DNA of 55,112 nt from JAWLGW01 sp964569055 (GTDB lineage Bacteria > Planctomycetota > J058). How positions within the stretch are numbered: position 1 is the first letter of the stretch; every line of letters starts with the position of its first letter. The position numbers were made by a program, and so were the translations under genes. Location of the stretch: positions 1 to 55,112 of the forward strand of contig CAZMSZ010000003.1 in assembly GCA_964569055.1 (NCBI GenBank), given 5' to 3'. Below, piece by piece: positions 39,033-50,855 of the stretch. Below the pieces are notes generated by a model, which saw only the letters and a list, made by a program, of their open reading frames with translations, did not search any database and had not been told where the DNA came from.

Positions 39033-40772
39033 ATGGCCCCCTCCCCCGCGGTACGTCAGGTCGACGGCGTCTCGATCCTGGACTGGCCGGCCACCGGCAG
39101 CCTGGAGGTCCCCGCGCTGGGAGGCGCGCTCAAGGAGCTGCTCGAGCGGGCGCCGACCCGCCACGTCCTGATCAACATGGCGAGCTGCGAGGGCATGCGC
39201 GCGGACCACATCGAGGCGCTCACCGAGGCCTTCACCGTGTGCCGCGACCGGAGCTGCTCGATCGGCATGTACGCGGTGCGCGACCGCCTGGCCCGGCTGC
39301 TCGACCTGGCGGGGATCGCCCGCGACGTGCCCCCGATCGTGGGGCGGGCCGAGGGCGACGCCCTGGTCGCGATCCGAAACGGCGGCGCGGCCCCAGCAGC
39401 CGCGGCGCCCGCCGCCGCCGCGCCCGCGGCCGCGGCCGCCGTGCTGGAGTTCGAGCTCGACTTCGGCGGGGCGGCCACGGCGCCGACCGCCAAGTTCGAC
39501 CCCGCGCAGCTCCAGCAGGGCATGGGCGCGCCGGGCGCCGCCAGCGCCGCCAGCCCGGCCGCCCAGAGCGACCAGGAGCTCCTGGCGGTGTTCTGGGGCG
39601 ACCTGACGGCCACCGGCTACACGATCGGCGGGCCCGACGGCGACTCGATCATGCGCGAGGTCGCGGCCGGCCCCGCCCCCGTGGCGCAGCCGGCCGAGCC
39701 CGAGCCGGGCGTGATCGACCTCGGCGACACGATCCCCGCGCGCAAGCAGTTCCGGACCGAGGTCCTCCCCGCGTTCCAGCTCGAGGACGCCCCGGCGGCG
39801 AGCGGCTGGAGCGCGGCGCCGAGCGGCGCGGTGGAGGTCGCGTTCGACGCGGCGCCGGCGGCCGCGATCGGGCGCAGCGGCATGGGCGAGGAGTTCTCGC
39901 CGGTCGACAGCGGCGGGACCCCCTCGGCCGCGGTGCTCCAGGCGCGCGCGCAGGCGCAGCCGCCCGCCCAGCCGACGCAGCCGCCGGCCCCCGTCGGTCA
40001 GCCGCTCGCGGCGCCGCCCCACGCCGGCGCGGCCGCCCCGCCCCCCGTCCGCGTCTACGGCGGGGACGACGGCGACGAGACGATCATGTTCCAGCCGGGC
40101 GCCCTCGACGCCGCCCTGCTCCAGGCCGGCGTCGGTGCGGCTCCTCCGGCGTCCTTCGCCCCGCCGCCGACCCCGGCCCCGCTCCCGCCCGTCGCCAGCC
40201 CGCCGCCGCCGACCACGCCCGCCGCGGCGCCGGCGCCTCCGCCCACGCGCCCGCCCAGCCCGGCGCCGGTCGCGGACGACGACGACGAGCAGGACGAGAC
40301 GATCATGTTCCAGCCCGGCGCGCTCGACGCCGCGCTGCTGGCCGAGGTCGCGCAGGCCGCCGGCCCCGAGACTGCGCTGCCCCCGGCCCCCGTCCAGCCT
40401 CCGCCCGCCCTGAGCGAGCCTGAGCCCGCCGACGAGGGCGACGCCTCCCTGCGCCGATTCGTGGTCGACCACGCGCTCACCGCGCCGCTCCACCTCGAGG
40501 TCCTCGACTGCTTCGCCAAGGCGGGGGAGCGCGTGCTCGCCCGCACGGACGTGACGCTCTCGGCCAACGGCGCGCGCGGCAGCGTGGGCGACGCGATCGA
40601 CCAGCTCGTGCAGTCGCGCCTGGTGCGGCGCACCCGCTCGCCGCGGATCCGCGGCGGCACGGGGTTCCTCTACTCGCCGAGCCCGAGCGCCCACAACACG
40701 ATCGGTCAGCTGTTGCGCCTGTGGCGCAGCCCGACGGGACGCGCCAAGGTCTCGGCCTGGCTGCCTGGGTAG
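39033..40772 (+). CDS. STAS-domain / winged-helix protein with duplicated DETIMFQPGALDAALL motif
   Basis: This 579-residue protein begins with a STAS-like domain (~1-110; VDGVSILDWPATGSLEVPALGGALKELLERAPTRHVLINMASCEGMRADHIEALTEA), like anti-sigma-factor antagonists. A long Ala/Pro-rich region follows (~115-475). It contains two copies of DETIMFQPGALDAALL (~348 and ~428) in acidic surroundings, and a related DSIM stretch near 205. The C-terminal ~95 residues form a winged-helix-like domain (LEVLDCFAKAG..LSANGARGSVGDAIDQLVQSRLVRRTRSPRIRGG..LYSPS). The duplicated motif looks like a linear peptide that docks to a partner. It sits between a cyclic-nucleotide sensor and a CoA-binding protein. Confidence 0.75.
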   Translation: MAPSPAVRQVDGVSILDWPATGSLEVPALGGALKELLERAPTRHVLINMASCEGMRADHIEALTEAFTVCRDRSCSIGMYAVRDRLARLLDLAGIARDVPPIVGRAEGDALVAIRNGGAAPAAAAPAAAAPAAAAAVLEFELDFGGAATAPTAKFDPAQLQQGMGAPGAASAASPAAQSDQELLAVFWGDLTATGYTIGGPDGDSIMREVAAGPAPVAQPAEPEPGVIDLGDTIPARKQFRTEVLPAFQLEDAPAASGWSAAPSGAVEVAFDAAPAAAIGRSGMGEEFSPVDSGGTPSAAVLQARAQAQPPAQPTQPPAPVGQPLAAPPHAGAAAPPPVRVYGGDDGDETIMFQPGALDAALLQAGVGAAPPASFAPPPTPAPLPPVASPPPPTTPAAAPAPPPTRPPSPAPVADDDDEQDETIMFQPGALDAALLAEVAQAAGPETALPPAPVQPPPALSEPEPADEGDASLRRFVVDHALTAPLHLEVLDCFAKAGERVLARTDVTLSANGARGSVGDAIDQLVQSRLVRRTRSPRIRGGTGFLYSPSPSAHNTIGQLLRLWRSPTGRAKVSAWLPG

Positions 40773-40776
40773 CGCC

Positions 40777-42303
40777 ATGAGCCCGGGCGACGCGAACGCG
40801 GCGCCGGGGGCTGACGGCCGGCCCGACCCGGCGCTCGAGCTGCTGCCGCGGCCGCGCGGCCTGCGGGCGTTCTTCGCGCCGCGGGCGGTGGCGGTGGTCG
40901 GCGCCTCGCGCAGCCCCGACAAGGTCGGGCACGTCGTGGTCAAGAACCTGCTGTTCGGCGGCTGCCGCGCGGGCGTCCAGGGCGATCGGGCCGCGGGCTT
41001 CGCGGGGCGGATCGTGCCGGTCAACCCCAAGGCCGACGAGATCCTCGGCCTGCCGGTGTGCCGCTCGGTCGACGAGCTGACGGGGCCGGTCGACCTGGCC
41101 CTGTTCGCGGTCCCCGCCAGCGAGGTGCCCAGCGCCATGGACGCGGCGGCGCGCAAGGGCGTGCAGGCGGCGATCGTGCTGTCGGCCGGGTTCGAGCTGG
41201 GCTCGGAGGGGCGGCGGCTCGAGGCGCAGCTCCGCTCGGTGGCTCGCAACACCGGGATCCGCGTGATCGGGCCCAACTGCATGGGGATCTTCTCGGCCGA
41301 GAGCCGCCTGCAGGCCTCGTTCTTCAGCGGCAGCCCGTACCTCGGCCCGATCTCGCTGATCACGCAGTCGGGCGCGATCGGGCAGGCGCAGCTCCAGTAC
41401 TCCCACCTCCAGGCGATCGGCCTCAGGCACGTGGTCAGCATCGGCGACAAGGTCGACGTGGAGGACGCCGAGCTGGTCCGCTACTTCGCGCGCGACGACG
41501 AGACGCGCGTGATCGCGCTGTACCTCGAGTCGCTCGACGACCCGCGCGCGTTCTACGACGCGGTCCGGGAGGCGGCGCCCCGCAAGCCCGTGGTCGTGCT
41601 GCGCGGCGGGCTGACGGGCGCGGGGCACCGCGCGGCCAAGGTCCACGAGGGGGTGTTCGGCGTGAGCGACAGCTCGCTCGACAGCGCCCTGCAGCACCCG
41701 GGCGTGATCCGCAGCGAGTCCCTCGCCGGCTTCGTGGCCGCCCAGCGGGCGCTCGCCTACCAGCGCCCCGCTGCCGGGCGGCGGGTGGCGATCGTCACCA
41801 ACGGCGGCGGCGCCGGGGTGCTCGCGACGGACCGCGTCTCGGCCCGGGGGCTCGACGTGGTCAAGCTCAAGCCCGAGACGGTGCGCCGGCTGCAGGGGAT
41901 CGTGGCCAACCCGCGCGCCGCGACCAACCCGGTCGACCTGTTGGGCGACGCGAACGCGGGCGAGATCGTGGCGGCCCTCGAGGCGGTCGCGCGGGCCGAC
42001 GAGGTCGACATGATCCTGCTCGTGCTCACCGACCAGGCCCTGACCGACGTGCGGCAGGTGGCGGTGGACGTGTGCGACGTGGCGCGGACCCTGACCAAGC
42101 CGCTCCTGGCCGCGTTCATAGGCGTCCAGAACCAGGCGGGCGTGGGCATGCTCCAGACCCAGGGCGTGCCGGTCTACGACTTCCCCGAGCTGGCGGTGCT
42201 GGGCCTGTGGGCGCTCGCCGAGCGGGGGCAGTTCGAGTCGCGGCTGCGGCGCGGCCGCTATCGGCCGTACCGGCCGGCCCGCAAGGCGCGCGGGCGCTGG
42301 TAG
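40777..42303 (+). CDS. CoA-binding ADP-forming acyl-CoA synthetase alpha-subunit-like protein
   Basis: This 508-residue protein has a CoA-binding domain (~30-165; AVAVVGASRSPDKVGHVVVKNLL, VNPKADEILGLPV..DELTGPVDLALFAVPA), a succinyl-CoA-ligase-like flavodoxin domain (IRVIGPNCMGIF, LITQSGAIGQA) and a third domain with VHEGVFGVSD, where the ligase phosphohistidine motif normally reads SHTGSLAGSD; the His is kept. The ATP-grasp beta subunit is absent from the protein and its neighbours, as in split or regulatory members. It follows the STAS gene after 4 bases, so it is probably co-transcribed. Whether it makes acyl-CoA or only senses CoA esters is open. Confidence 0.8.
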   Translation: MSPGDANAAPGADGRPDPALELLPRPRGLRAFFAPRAVAVVGASRSPDKVGHVVVKNLLFGGCRAGVQGDRAAGFAGRIVPVNPKADEILGLPVCRSVDELTGPVDLALFAVPASEVPSAMDAAARKGVQAAIVLSAGFELGSEGRRLEAQLRSVARNTGIRVIGPNCMGIFSAESRLQASFFSGSPYLGPISLITQSGAIGQAQLQYSHLQAIGLRHVVSIGDKVDVEDAELVRYFARDDETRVIALYLESLDDPRAFYDAVREAAPRKPVVVLRGGLTGAGHRAAKVHEGVFGVSDSSLDSALQHPGVIRSESLAGFVAAQRALAYQRPAAGRRVAIVTNGGGAGVLATDRVSARGLDVVKLKPETVRRLQGIVANPRAATNPVDLLGDANAGEIVAALEAVARADEVDMILLVLTDQALTDVRQVAVDVCDVARTLTKPLLAAFIGVQNQAGVGMLQTQGVPVYDFPELAVLGLWALAERGQFESRLRRGRYRPYRPARKARGRW

Positions 42304-42351
42304 CGCACGTTTCGGGGCAGCCCCCGGCCACCACCGCCCACAGGTGCACGA

Positions 42352-42368
42352 CCTGGGGCGGCCCCAGG
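42352..42368 (+). terminator. Short GC palindrome between the CoA-binding and receiver-kinase genes
   Basis: CCTGGGGC and GCCCCAGG are exact reverse complements around a single G, giving about six paired bases with a small loop. It sits in a 135-base intergenic region that otherwise shows no gene and may attenuate read-through. Confidence 0.35.
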
Positions 42369-42438
42369 GCGTAACCCGCTGCGCGAGCGCTCGGGCACCG
42401 TCTTGCTCCTCCTCGGGCAGTCGCCCCGGGGGGGGTGC

Positions 42439-43631
42439 GTGGCCAAGATCCTCGTCGTGGAAGACGACCCGTCGGTGCGCGGGGCGCTGCAGCGCGTCCT
42501 GGCCGAGCGCGGCCACCTGATCGAGGAGTGCGCGGGCATCCGCACCGCCTACGACCACGTCGCGGGGGGCGCGCTCGACCTCGCGATCTGCGACGTCCGG
42601 CTCCCCGACGGCAACGGCCTCGAGCTGGTCGCTCGCCTGCGCGGCGCGCGCCCGCGGCTCCCGATCCTGGTGCTCTCGGGCCTCAACGGCGAGGCCGACT
42701 TCAGGCGGGGCTTCGCCGCGGGCGCCGACGACTACCTGCGCAAGCCGTTCTACCCCGACGAGCTCCTCGCCAAGACCGACGTGCTGCTGCTGCGAGCGGG
42801 CAACGGCCCCACCCAGGCGATCCCCACCGACCTGCCGGGCGGCGGCGCCGCGGCGTTCCAGCGCTACCGCGTGCAGGAGACGCTGGGCCGCGGGAGCTTC
42901 GGCGCGGTGTTCCGCGCGATCGACCTCACCACCGGGGAGCCGGTCGCGCTCAAGGTGCTCGCCGGGCGCCCCAGCCTGCGCGACGAGGAGCGGCTGCGGT
43001 TCGTGCGCGAGGCCTACGCGCTCTCGTCGGTCGAGCACCCCAACGTGGTCGGCGTGCGCGACTTCGGCGTGGCGGAGGGCCGCCTGTACTACGCCATGGA
43101 GCACGTGCGCGGCCCGACCGTGCGCGGCCGGGTCGGGCTGGCGGGCGTGGCCTCGCAGCGCGAGGCGGTGGCGCTGCTCGAGGTCGCCGCCGCCGCGCTG
43201 TGCGCGCTGGCGGCGGTCGACCTGGTCCACCGCGACCTCACCCCGTCCAACGTGATCCTGCGGGACGGGCGCTGGGGCAGCCCCGTGCTCGTCGACTTCG
43301 GCCTGGCGAAGCGCTCGTTCGACCGCGGGCTGACGCAGGACGACCTGGTCCTCGGCACGCCCGGCTACATCGCCCCCGAGAGCATGCGCGGCGCGCCGCA
43401 CGACGTGCGCGCCGACCTGTTCGCGCTCGGCATGATCGCCCGCTTCGCGCTCACCGGGCAGGAACCGTTCCCCGAGCTGCGCGGCATGCAGCTCATTGAC
43501 CGCATGTGCCGCGAGGAGGTCCCGCTCCCGACGCAGCTCGAGCCCGAGCTCGCGGCGCTGCTGCGCGACCTCACGCGGATCGACCCGGACCGGCGGCCGA
43601 GCTCGCCCGCCGTGGTCCTGCAGCGCGCGGC
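42439..43631 (+). CDS. Receiver domain fused to a Ser/Thr kinase, 3' end lost in a gap
   Basis: About 397 residues are visible. Residues 1-118 form a response-regulator receiver: acidic pair in VVEDD (Asp9, Asp10), phospho-acceptor Asp52 in ICDVRLPD, Ser80 and Lys102 in LRKPF. A short linker leads to a kinase domain (~142-395) with GRGSFG, Lys172 in VALKVL, HRDLTPSN (Asp266) and DFG (Asp286). The catalytic loop has Thr where most kinases have Lys (HRDLK), as in some myxobacterial and planctomycete kinases. Phospho-relay input to a Ser/Thr kinase output is implied. GTG 42439 directly precedes the first beta strand. The end is missing in the N run, where hpt converges. Confidence 0.85.
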
Positions 43632-43731
43632 NNNNNNNNNNNNNNNNNNNNNNNNNNNNNNNNNNNNNNNNNNNNNNNNNNNNNNNNNNNNNNNNNNNNN
43701 NNNNNNNNNNNNNNNNNNNNNNNNNNNNNNN
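43632..43731. other. Assembly gap (100 N)
   Basis: Exactly 100 N separate the convergent ends of the receiver-kinase gene and hpt. Both lose their stop codons. The real distance is unknown. Confidence 0.98.
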
Positions 43732-44291
43732 TCGACGCTCGCCGCGAGGGCCGCCTCGACCTCGGGGCGCAGCGCGTAGATCTCCTGGAGGTTGCGGTAG
43801 CGCCCCTCGAGGTCGAGCCCGTAGCCGATCACGAACCGGTCGGGGATCGTGAACCCGAGGTAGCGGATCGGCACGTCGCGCTGCTGGCGGGCGGGCTTGT
43901 GCAGGAGCGTGCACAGGCTGAGCGAGCGCGGGCCGCGGGCGCCGAGCGCCTGGAGCAGGAAGCTCATGCTCAGGCCGGTGTCGACGATGTCCTCGACGAT
44001 CAGCACGTCCTTGCCCTCGATCGGCTGGGTCAGGTCGAAGTCGAACCGGACCTTGCCGCTGCTCTTGGTGCCCGAGTAGCTCGACAGGCGGAGGAAGTCG
44101 CAGGTCACCTCGTGCGGCAGGTGGCGGACGAGGTCCGCCATGAACATCAGCGCGCCCTTGAGCACGCCCACCACCACGACGTCCTCCGACCCGTTGAGGT
44201 CGCGGGTGATCTCGCGCCCCAGCTCGGCCACGCGCTGCTGGATCTCCTCGGCGGCGAGGAGCGGCTCGAAGTCCTGGAAGCGGGGCAGCAT
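43732..44291 (-). CDS. hpt: Hypoxanthine phosphoribosyltransferase, last residues missing in a gap
   Basis: About 186 residues are present of an enzyme that is usually ~175-190 long, so only the C-terminal tip is lost. It converts hypoxanthine or guanine plus PRPP to IMP or GMP in purine salvage. The family signatures are VVVGVLKGALMFMADLVRHL, the flexible loop SSYSGTKSSGKV, and the PRPP loop VLIVEDIVDTGLSMSFLL; the base-binding KPARQ and DRFVIGYGLD follow. The ATG at 44291 has a strong GGGAGGAG ribosome site 3-10 bases upstream. Confidence 0.93.
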
Positions 44292-44413
44292 GGCTCCTCC
44301 CGAGCGAGCGTGGGGTCCGGTGAAGGGCGCGGATCATACCGCGCCCGCCGCCCCGCTCCGCCCCCCGCCGGGGCGCGCCCCCAGCGCCGACGACAGGGCG
44401 CCGCCTCCTGGCG

Positions 44414-44419
44414 CATAAT
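44414..44419 (+). promoter_or_regulatory. -10-like element, probable leaderless start of the dual-kinase gene
   Basis: CATAAT ends 9 bases before ATG 44429. A possible CGACAG lies 17 bases upstream. No Shine-Dalgarno sequence precedes the ATG, so a leaderless or nearly leaderless transcript is likely. Confidence 0.4.
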
Positions 44420-44428
44420 GGGCGGCGC

Positions 44429-47809
<3,381 letters not shown>

Positions 47810-47892
47810 CGCGCCACCCGTGACGAGACGACGGGGAGGCGCCACCATGAATGCGGAGCGGCGCCGCCGCGGCCGATAGGAAGCAAGGGGCG

Positions 47893-48666
47893 GTGGCGTT
47901 GGGGATCTTCGACCTGGTTACGGTGGCCGTCGGGACGATCGGATACCTGATCGGCCGCAGCCGCGGCCTGGTCTGGCAGCTCTCGGGGATCGCCACCCTG
48001 GTGGTGGGCGGCCTGAGCGCGACCGTGCTGGCCCGCCCGCTGGGCGCCAAGCTGGGGGCCGGCCCCCTGCTCGGGCCGTTCGCGGCCTGGGTGATCGTGT
48101 ACGCCGTGGTGGCGGTCTGCCTGTACGTGCTCAGCCTGCGGCTCAAGCACCGGATCGAGGAGCTCGAGTTCGACGAGCTCGACAAGCGCTTCGGCGGGGC
48201 GCTCGGCGCGTTCAAGGGGCTGGCGGTGTTCGCCGTCGTGACCTTGATCGCGGTCGCGCTCTCCGCCCGGGTCGAGGCGGCGGTCAAGGGCAGCGCCTCG
48301 GGCCAGGCCCTGCGCGCGATCGTCCACGAGCTGCGGCCGCTCCTGCCCGAGCGGGTGCACGAGGCGTTCGGCCCCTACCTCGACCCGGTCACCGACCCCG
48401 AGCCGGCGCCCCAGCCGACCGCGCCGGCGGAGCCCGCGCCCCCGGCTCCAAAGCCCGACCCCGGTCCAGCCCGCCCGGTCGCGTCCGGCGCCGCGGGCGC
48501 CGCCACGCCCCCCGCGCCGCAGCCGGTAAACGAGCCGCTGCCGCCGCTCGAGTATCCGGAGGTCCCCCTCCCGGCCGGGCCGACGCCCGCGGCGCCCGCG
48601 GAGCCCGACGACCCCTTCGACACCTCGAACGACCCGCCCGACCCGCTCGCGCCGCCGCCGCGCTGA
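47893..48666 (+). CDS. CvpA-family membrane protein with Pro-rich tail
   Basis: This 257-residue protein has four hydrophobic segments in the first ~150 residues: VALGIFDLVTVAVGTIGYLIGRSRGLVWQL, ATLVVGGLSATVLARPLG, PFAAWVIVYAVVAVCLYVLSLRL and GALGAFKGLAVFAVVTLIAVAL. The start pattern and the G-x-x-R-G turn match CvpA (colicin V production / purine-linked) proteins. The last ~110 residues are Pro/Ala-rich and probably disordered. GTG 47893 is used because it begins at the conserved first helix and has an AAGGGG-like site; an ATG 14 codons upstream adds a charged stretch with no family match. Confidence 0.78.
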   Translation: MALGIFDLVTVAVGTIGYLIGRSRGLVWQLSGIATLVVGGLSATVLARPLGAKLGAGPLLGPFAAWVIVYAVVAVCLYVLSLRLKHRIEELEFDELDKRFGGALGAFKGLAVFAVVTLIAVALSARVEAAVKGSASGQALRAIVHELRPLLPERVHEAFGPYLDPVTDPEPAPQPTAPAEPAPPAPKPDPGPARPVASGAAGAATPPAPQPVNEPLPPLEYPEVPLPAGPTPAAPAEPDDPFDTSNDPPDPLAPPPR

Positions 48667-48687
48667 GCGGAGCGGGGCGCTGCGCCA

Positions 48688-48801
48688 CTTGCCCGAGCGC
48701 TCGATCTCGGCCTCCCGAGAGGCTGTCGCGCACGACTCCCACGCCTCGGACGAAGCTCGGGCAAGGGCAGGGGCAAGGAGGCTGACGCCCGACGCGACAG
48801 C
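48688..48801. other. Interlocking inverted repeats in a convergent intergenic region
   Basis: CTTGCCCGAGC (48688-48698) is the reverse complement of 48755-48765, and GCTGTCGCG (48722-48730) is the reverse complement of 48793-48801. The two pairings interlock, so a transcript could form a pseudoknot or two alternative hairpins. The region separates the convergent CvpA-like gene and HtrA-like operon and may act as a two-way terminator. Confidence 0.5.
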
Positions 48802-48810
48802 TCCTCCGCG

Positions 48811-49821
48811 CTACGGCCCGAGCGGCAGCACCTGCACCAGCACGCGCCGCGGCTGGCCCTCGCGCAGGAGCTCCACCTCGACCTCCTGCCCGGCGTAGAG
48901 GAACGACGTCGCCTCGCGGAAGGCGCGCAGGCTGGAGGTGGGCCGGCCTCCCAGGCGGAGCACCCGGTCGCCGCGCTGCAGCCCCGCGGCCGCCGCGGGC
49001 CCGTCGGGGTCGACCGCGGCCAGCTCGACCCCGGGCAGGCCGCCGTCGCTGGCGGCCGCGAACCGCGGGATCTCGACCCCGAGCCGCCCCGGCTCGAGCT
49101 CGTCGCCGCGGCGCAGCCGGTCGAGGACCGGGAGCACCCGGTCGATCGGGACCGCGAACCCGACCCCGCTGCGCGCGCCGAGCCGCTCGTCCACCTCGAC
49201 CAGCACGCCCACCAGGCGCGCCTCGAGGTCGACCAGCGCGCCGCCCACGTTCGAGGCGTCGAGCGCGGCGTCGGTCTGGTGGGCGCGGCCCTGGAACCGC
49301 CCGCGCGCCGAGAGGATCCCGAAGGTGGCGGTCGGGAGCGGCCCCTCGCGCAGCGGGGTCCCGAGCGCCAGCACGAACGCGCCGGCTTCGTGCGCCGGCG
49401 CCGGCGCGAGCGGAACGCCGCCCAGACCCGGGACGCGCAGCAGCACCACGCGCAGCCGACGGTCGCGCCCGCGCAGCTTCGCCGGCAGCACCCGGCCGTC
49501 GGCCGTGACGACCACCAGGTCCTCCACCCCGAACGCCAGCACGTTGTCGGCGCTGGTCAGCACCAGCTCGCGGTCCACGACCACGCCGCTGCGCATGCGC
49601 CGGCGCGCGGCCTCCTCGTCGCCGCCCGGCCGGATCGCCACCAGGGCCGGGGCCGCCTGCTCGACCGCGCGCGCCAGCACGCGCGACAGCGCGACCTGCG
49701 GCAGCGCGCGCGCGGCGCCCGGGTCCTCGCCGGCGGCCGGCGCGCGCCAGCCGAGCGCGGCCGCCCCCGCGATCACGAGCAGCAGCGGGAGCGCGCGCGT
49801 CGTGCCCGGCTCGCGGCTCAT
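48811..49821 (-). CDS. HtrA-like PDZ pseudoprotease (triad lost), third gene of the trio
   Basis: This 336-residue protein has a signal/anchor (LPLLLVIAGAAALGW), a trypsin-like fold and one PDZ domain (~235-330; DGPAAAAGLQRGDRVLRLGG). The three catalytic positions are replaced: His by Asp92 (LTSADNV), Asp by Arg124 (LRVVLLRV) and Ser by Val192 (SNVGGALVD, normally GNSGGPLVD). The fold elements around them are kept, including LALGTPL and VGFAVPIDRVLPVLDRL, so it is a maintained non-enzyme, not a decaying gene. It overlaps the preceding gene by ATGA. A regulatory or substrate-binding partner role is likely. Confidence 0.85.
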   Translation of the reverse strand: MSREPGTTRALPLLLVIAGAAALGWRAPAAGEDPGAARALPQVALSRVLARAVEQAAPALVAIRPGGDEEAARRRMRSGVVVDRELVLTSADNVLAFGVEDLVVVTADGRVLPAKLRGRDRRLRVVLLRVPGLGGVPLAPAPAHEAGAFVLALGTPLREGPLPTATFGILSARGRFQGRAHQTDAALDASNVGGALVDLEARLVGVLVEVDERLGARSGVGFAVPIDRVLPVLDRLRRGDELEPGRLGVEIPRFAAASDGGLPGVELAAVDPDGPAAAAGLQRGDRVLRLGGRPTSSLRAFREATSFLYAGQEVEVELLREGQPRRVLVQVLPLGP

Positions 49822-50855
49822 CGCGGCCCCTCCCAGCGCAGCACCACCTCCTGCGCCGCCCCGTCGCGCTCGACCGTGAGCGTGAGCGAGTCCTCCGCCG
49901 CCCGCAGCGCGTCGCGCAGCTCCTCGCTCGAGGCGAGCGGCTGCCCGGCGGCCGCGATCACCACGTCGCCGGGGCGCAGGCCCGCGGCGGCCGCGGCGCT
50001 CCCGGGCTCGACCCGCACCACCTCGAGCCCGCTCGGGCCGGGGCGCCCCACGAACCCCGCCGGGCGCGCCGGGCGCAGCGCCGCCTGCAGCGTGGCCAGG
50101 GCCGCCTCGACCGGGATCGCGTAGCCGAGGAGGTCAGGCTCCTCCCCCAGCCGCGTCTGCCCCTCCAGGCGTCGGTCGAGCGCCAGCGGCGCCAGCACGC
50201 CCACCAGCCGCCCCTCGAGGTCGAGCAGCGCCCCGCCCTCGCTCCCCGGGTTGAGCGGGGCGTCGGTCACCAGGACCTCGCCGCGATAGCGCGCCTCGGC
50301 GGCGTTTAGGTGCACGCGCCCCTCGAGCACCCCGAACGTGGCCGTGGGCTGGGCGTCGACCGCCATGCCGAACGGGTCGCCCAGCGCGACCACGAGGTGC
50401 CCGGTCTCGAGCGCCGCGCTCGACCCGGTCGTGGCCGCCGGGGCCTCGAGCCCCTCGGCCCGCAGCACGGCCAGCTCGCGCTCGAGGTCGAGGTGGATCA
50501 GGCGCGCGGGATACCGCCGCCCGCTGATCGCGGTCACCGTGTAGCGCGGGTCGTCGTAGAGCGCGAGGCTGGCGTGCGTCAGCACCAGCCCCTGCCCGAG
50601 CGCCACGCCCGCGCCCGCGTCGCGGCTCGCCACCCGGCGCAGCAGGTGCCAGCGCGGCGCGTCGCCGCGCGGGCGGCCCGACTCGAGCGTGACCCGCACC
50701 ACCGAGGCGCTGGCGCGCTCGATCAGCGCCGCCAGCGAGGCCGGCTCGCGCGGCGCGGCCTCCTGCCCACGCACCGTGAGCGCGCGGGGGAGGCCGAGGC
50801 CGAGCGCCAACAGCAGGGTGAGCGCGGCGGCGCCGCGCCGGGCGGCGGCGTTCAT
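49818..50855 (-). CDS. HtrA-like PDZ pseudoprotease (triad lost), second gene of the trio
   Basis: This 345-residue protein has a signal peptide (ALTLLLALGLGLPRALT), an S1-like domain and a PDZ domain (~250-340; GSAAAAAGLRPGDVVIAAAG). The catalytic His position is Ser96 (LTHASLAL, with a His two residues early), the Asp position is Glu128 (ERELAVLRA), and the Ser position is Glu206 (NPGSEGGALLD). The substitutions differ from those in the third gene, so the two lost activity independently. It overlaps both neighbours by 4 bases (ATGA), indicating tight co-translation and probably fixed stoichiometry. Confidence 0.85.
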   Translation of the reverse strand: MNAAARRGAAALTLLLALGLGLPRALTVRGQEAAPREPASLAALIERASASVVRVTLESGRPRGDAPRWHLLRRVASRDAGAGVALGQGLVLTHASLALYDDPRYTVTAISGRRYPARLIHLDLERELAVLRAEGLEAPAATTGSSAALETGHLVVALGDPFGMAVDAQPTATFGVLEGRVHLNAAEARYRGEVLVTDAPLNPGSEGGALLDLEGRLVGVLAPLALDRRLEGQTRLGEEPDLLGYAIPVEAALATLQAALRPARPAGFVGRPGPSGLEVVRVEPGSAAAAAGLRPGDVVIAAAGQPLASSEELRDALRAAEDSLTLTVERDGAAQEVVLRWEGPR

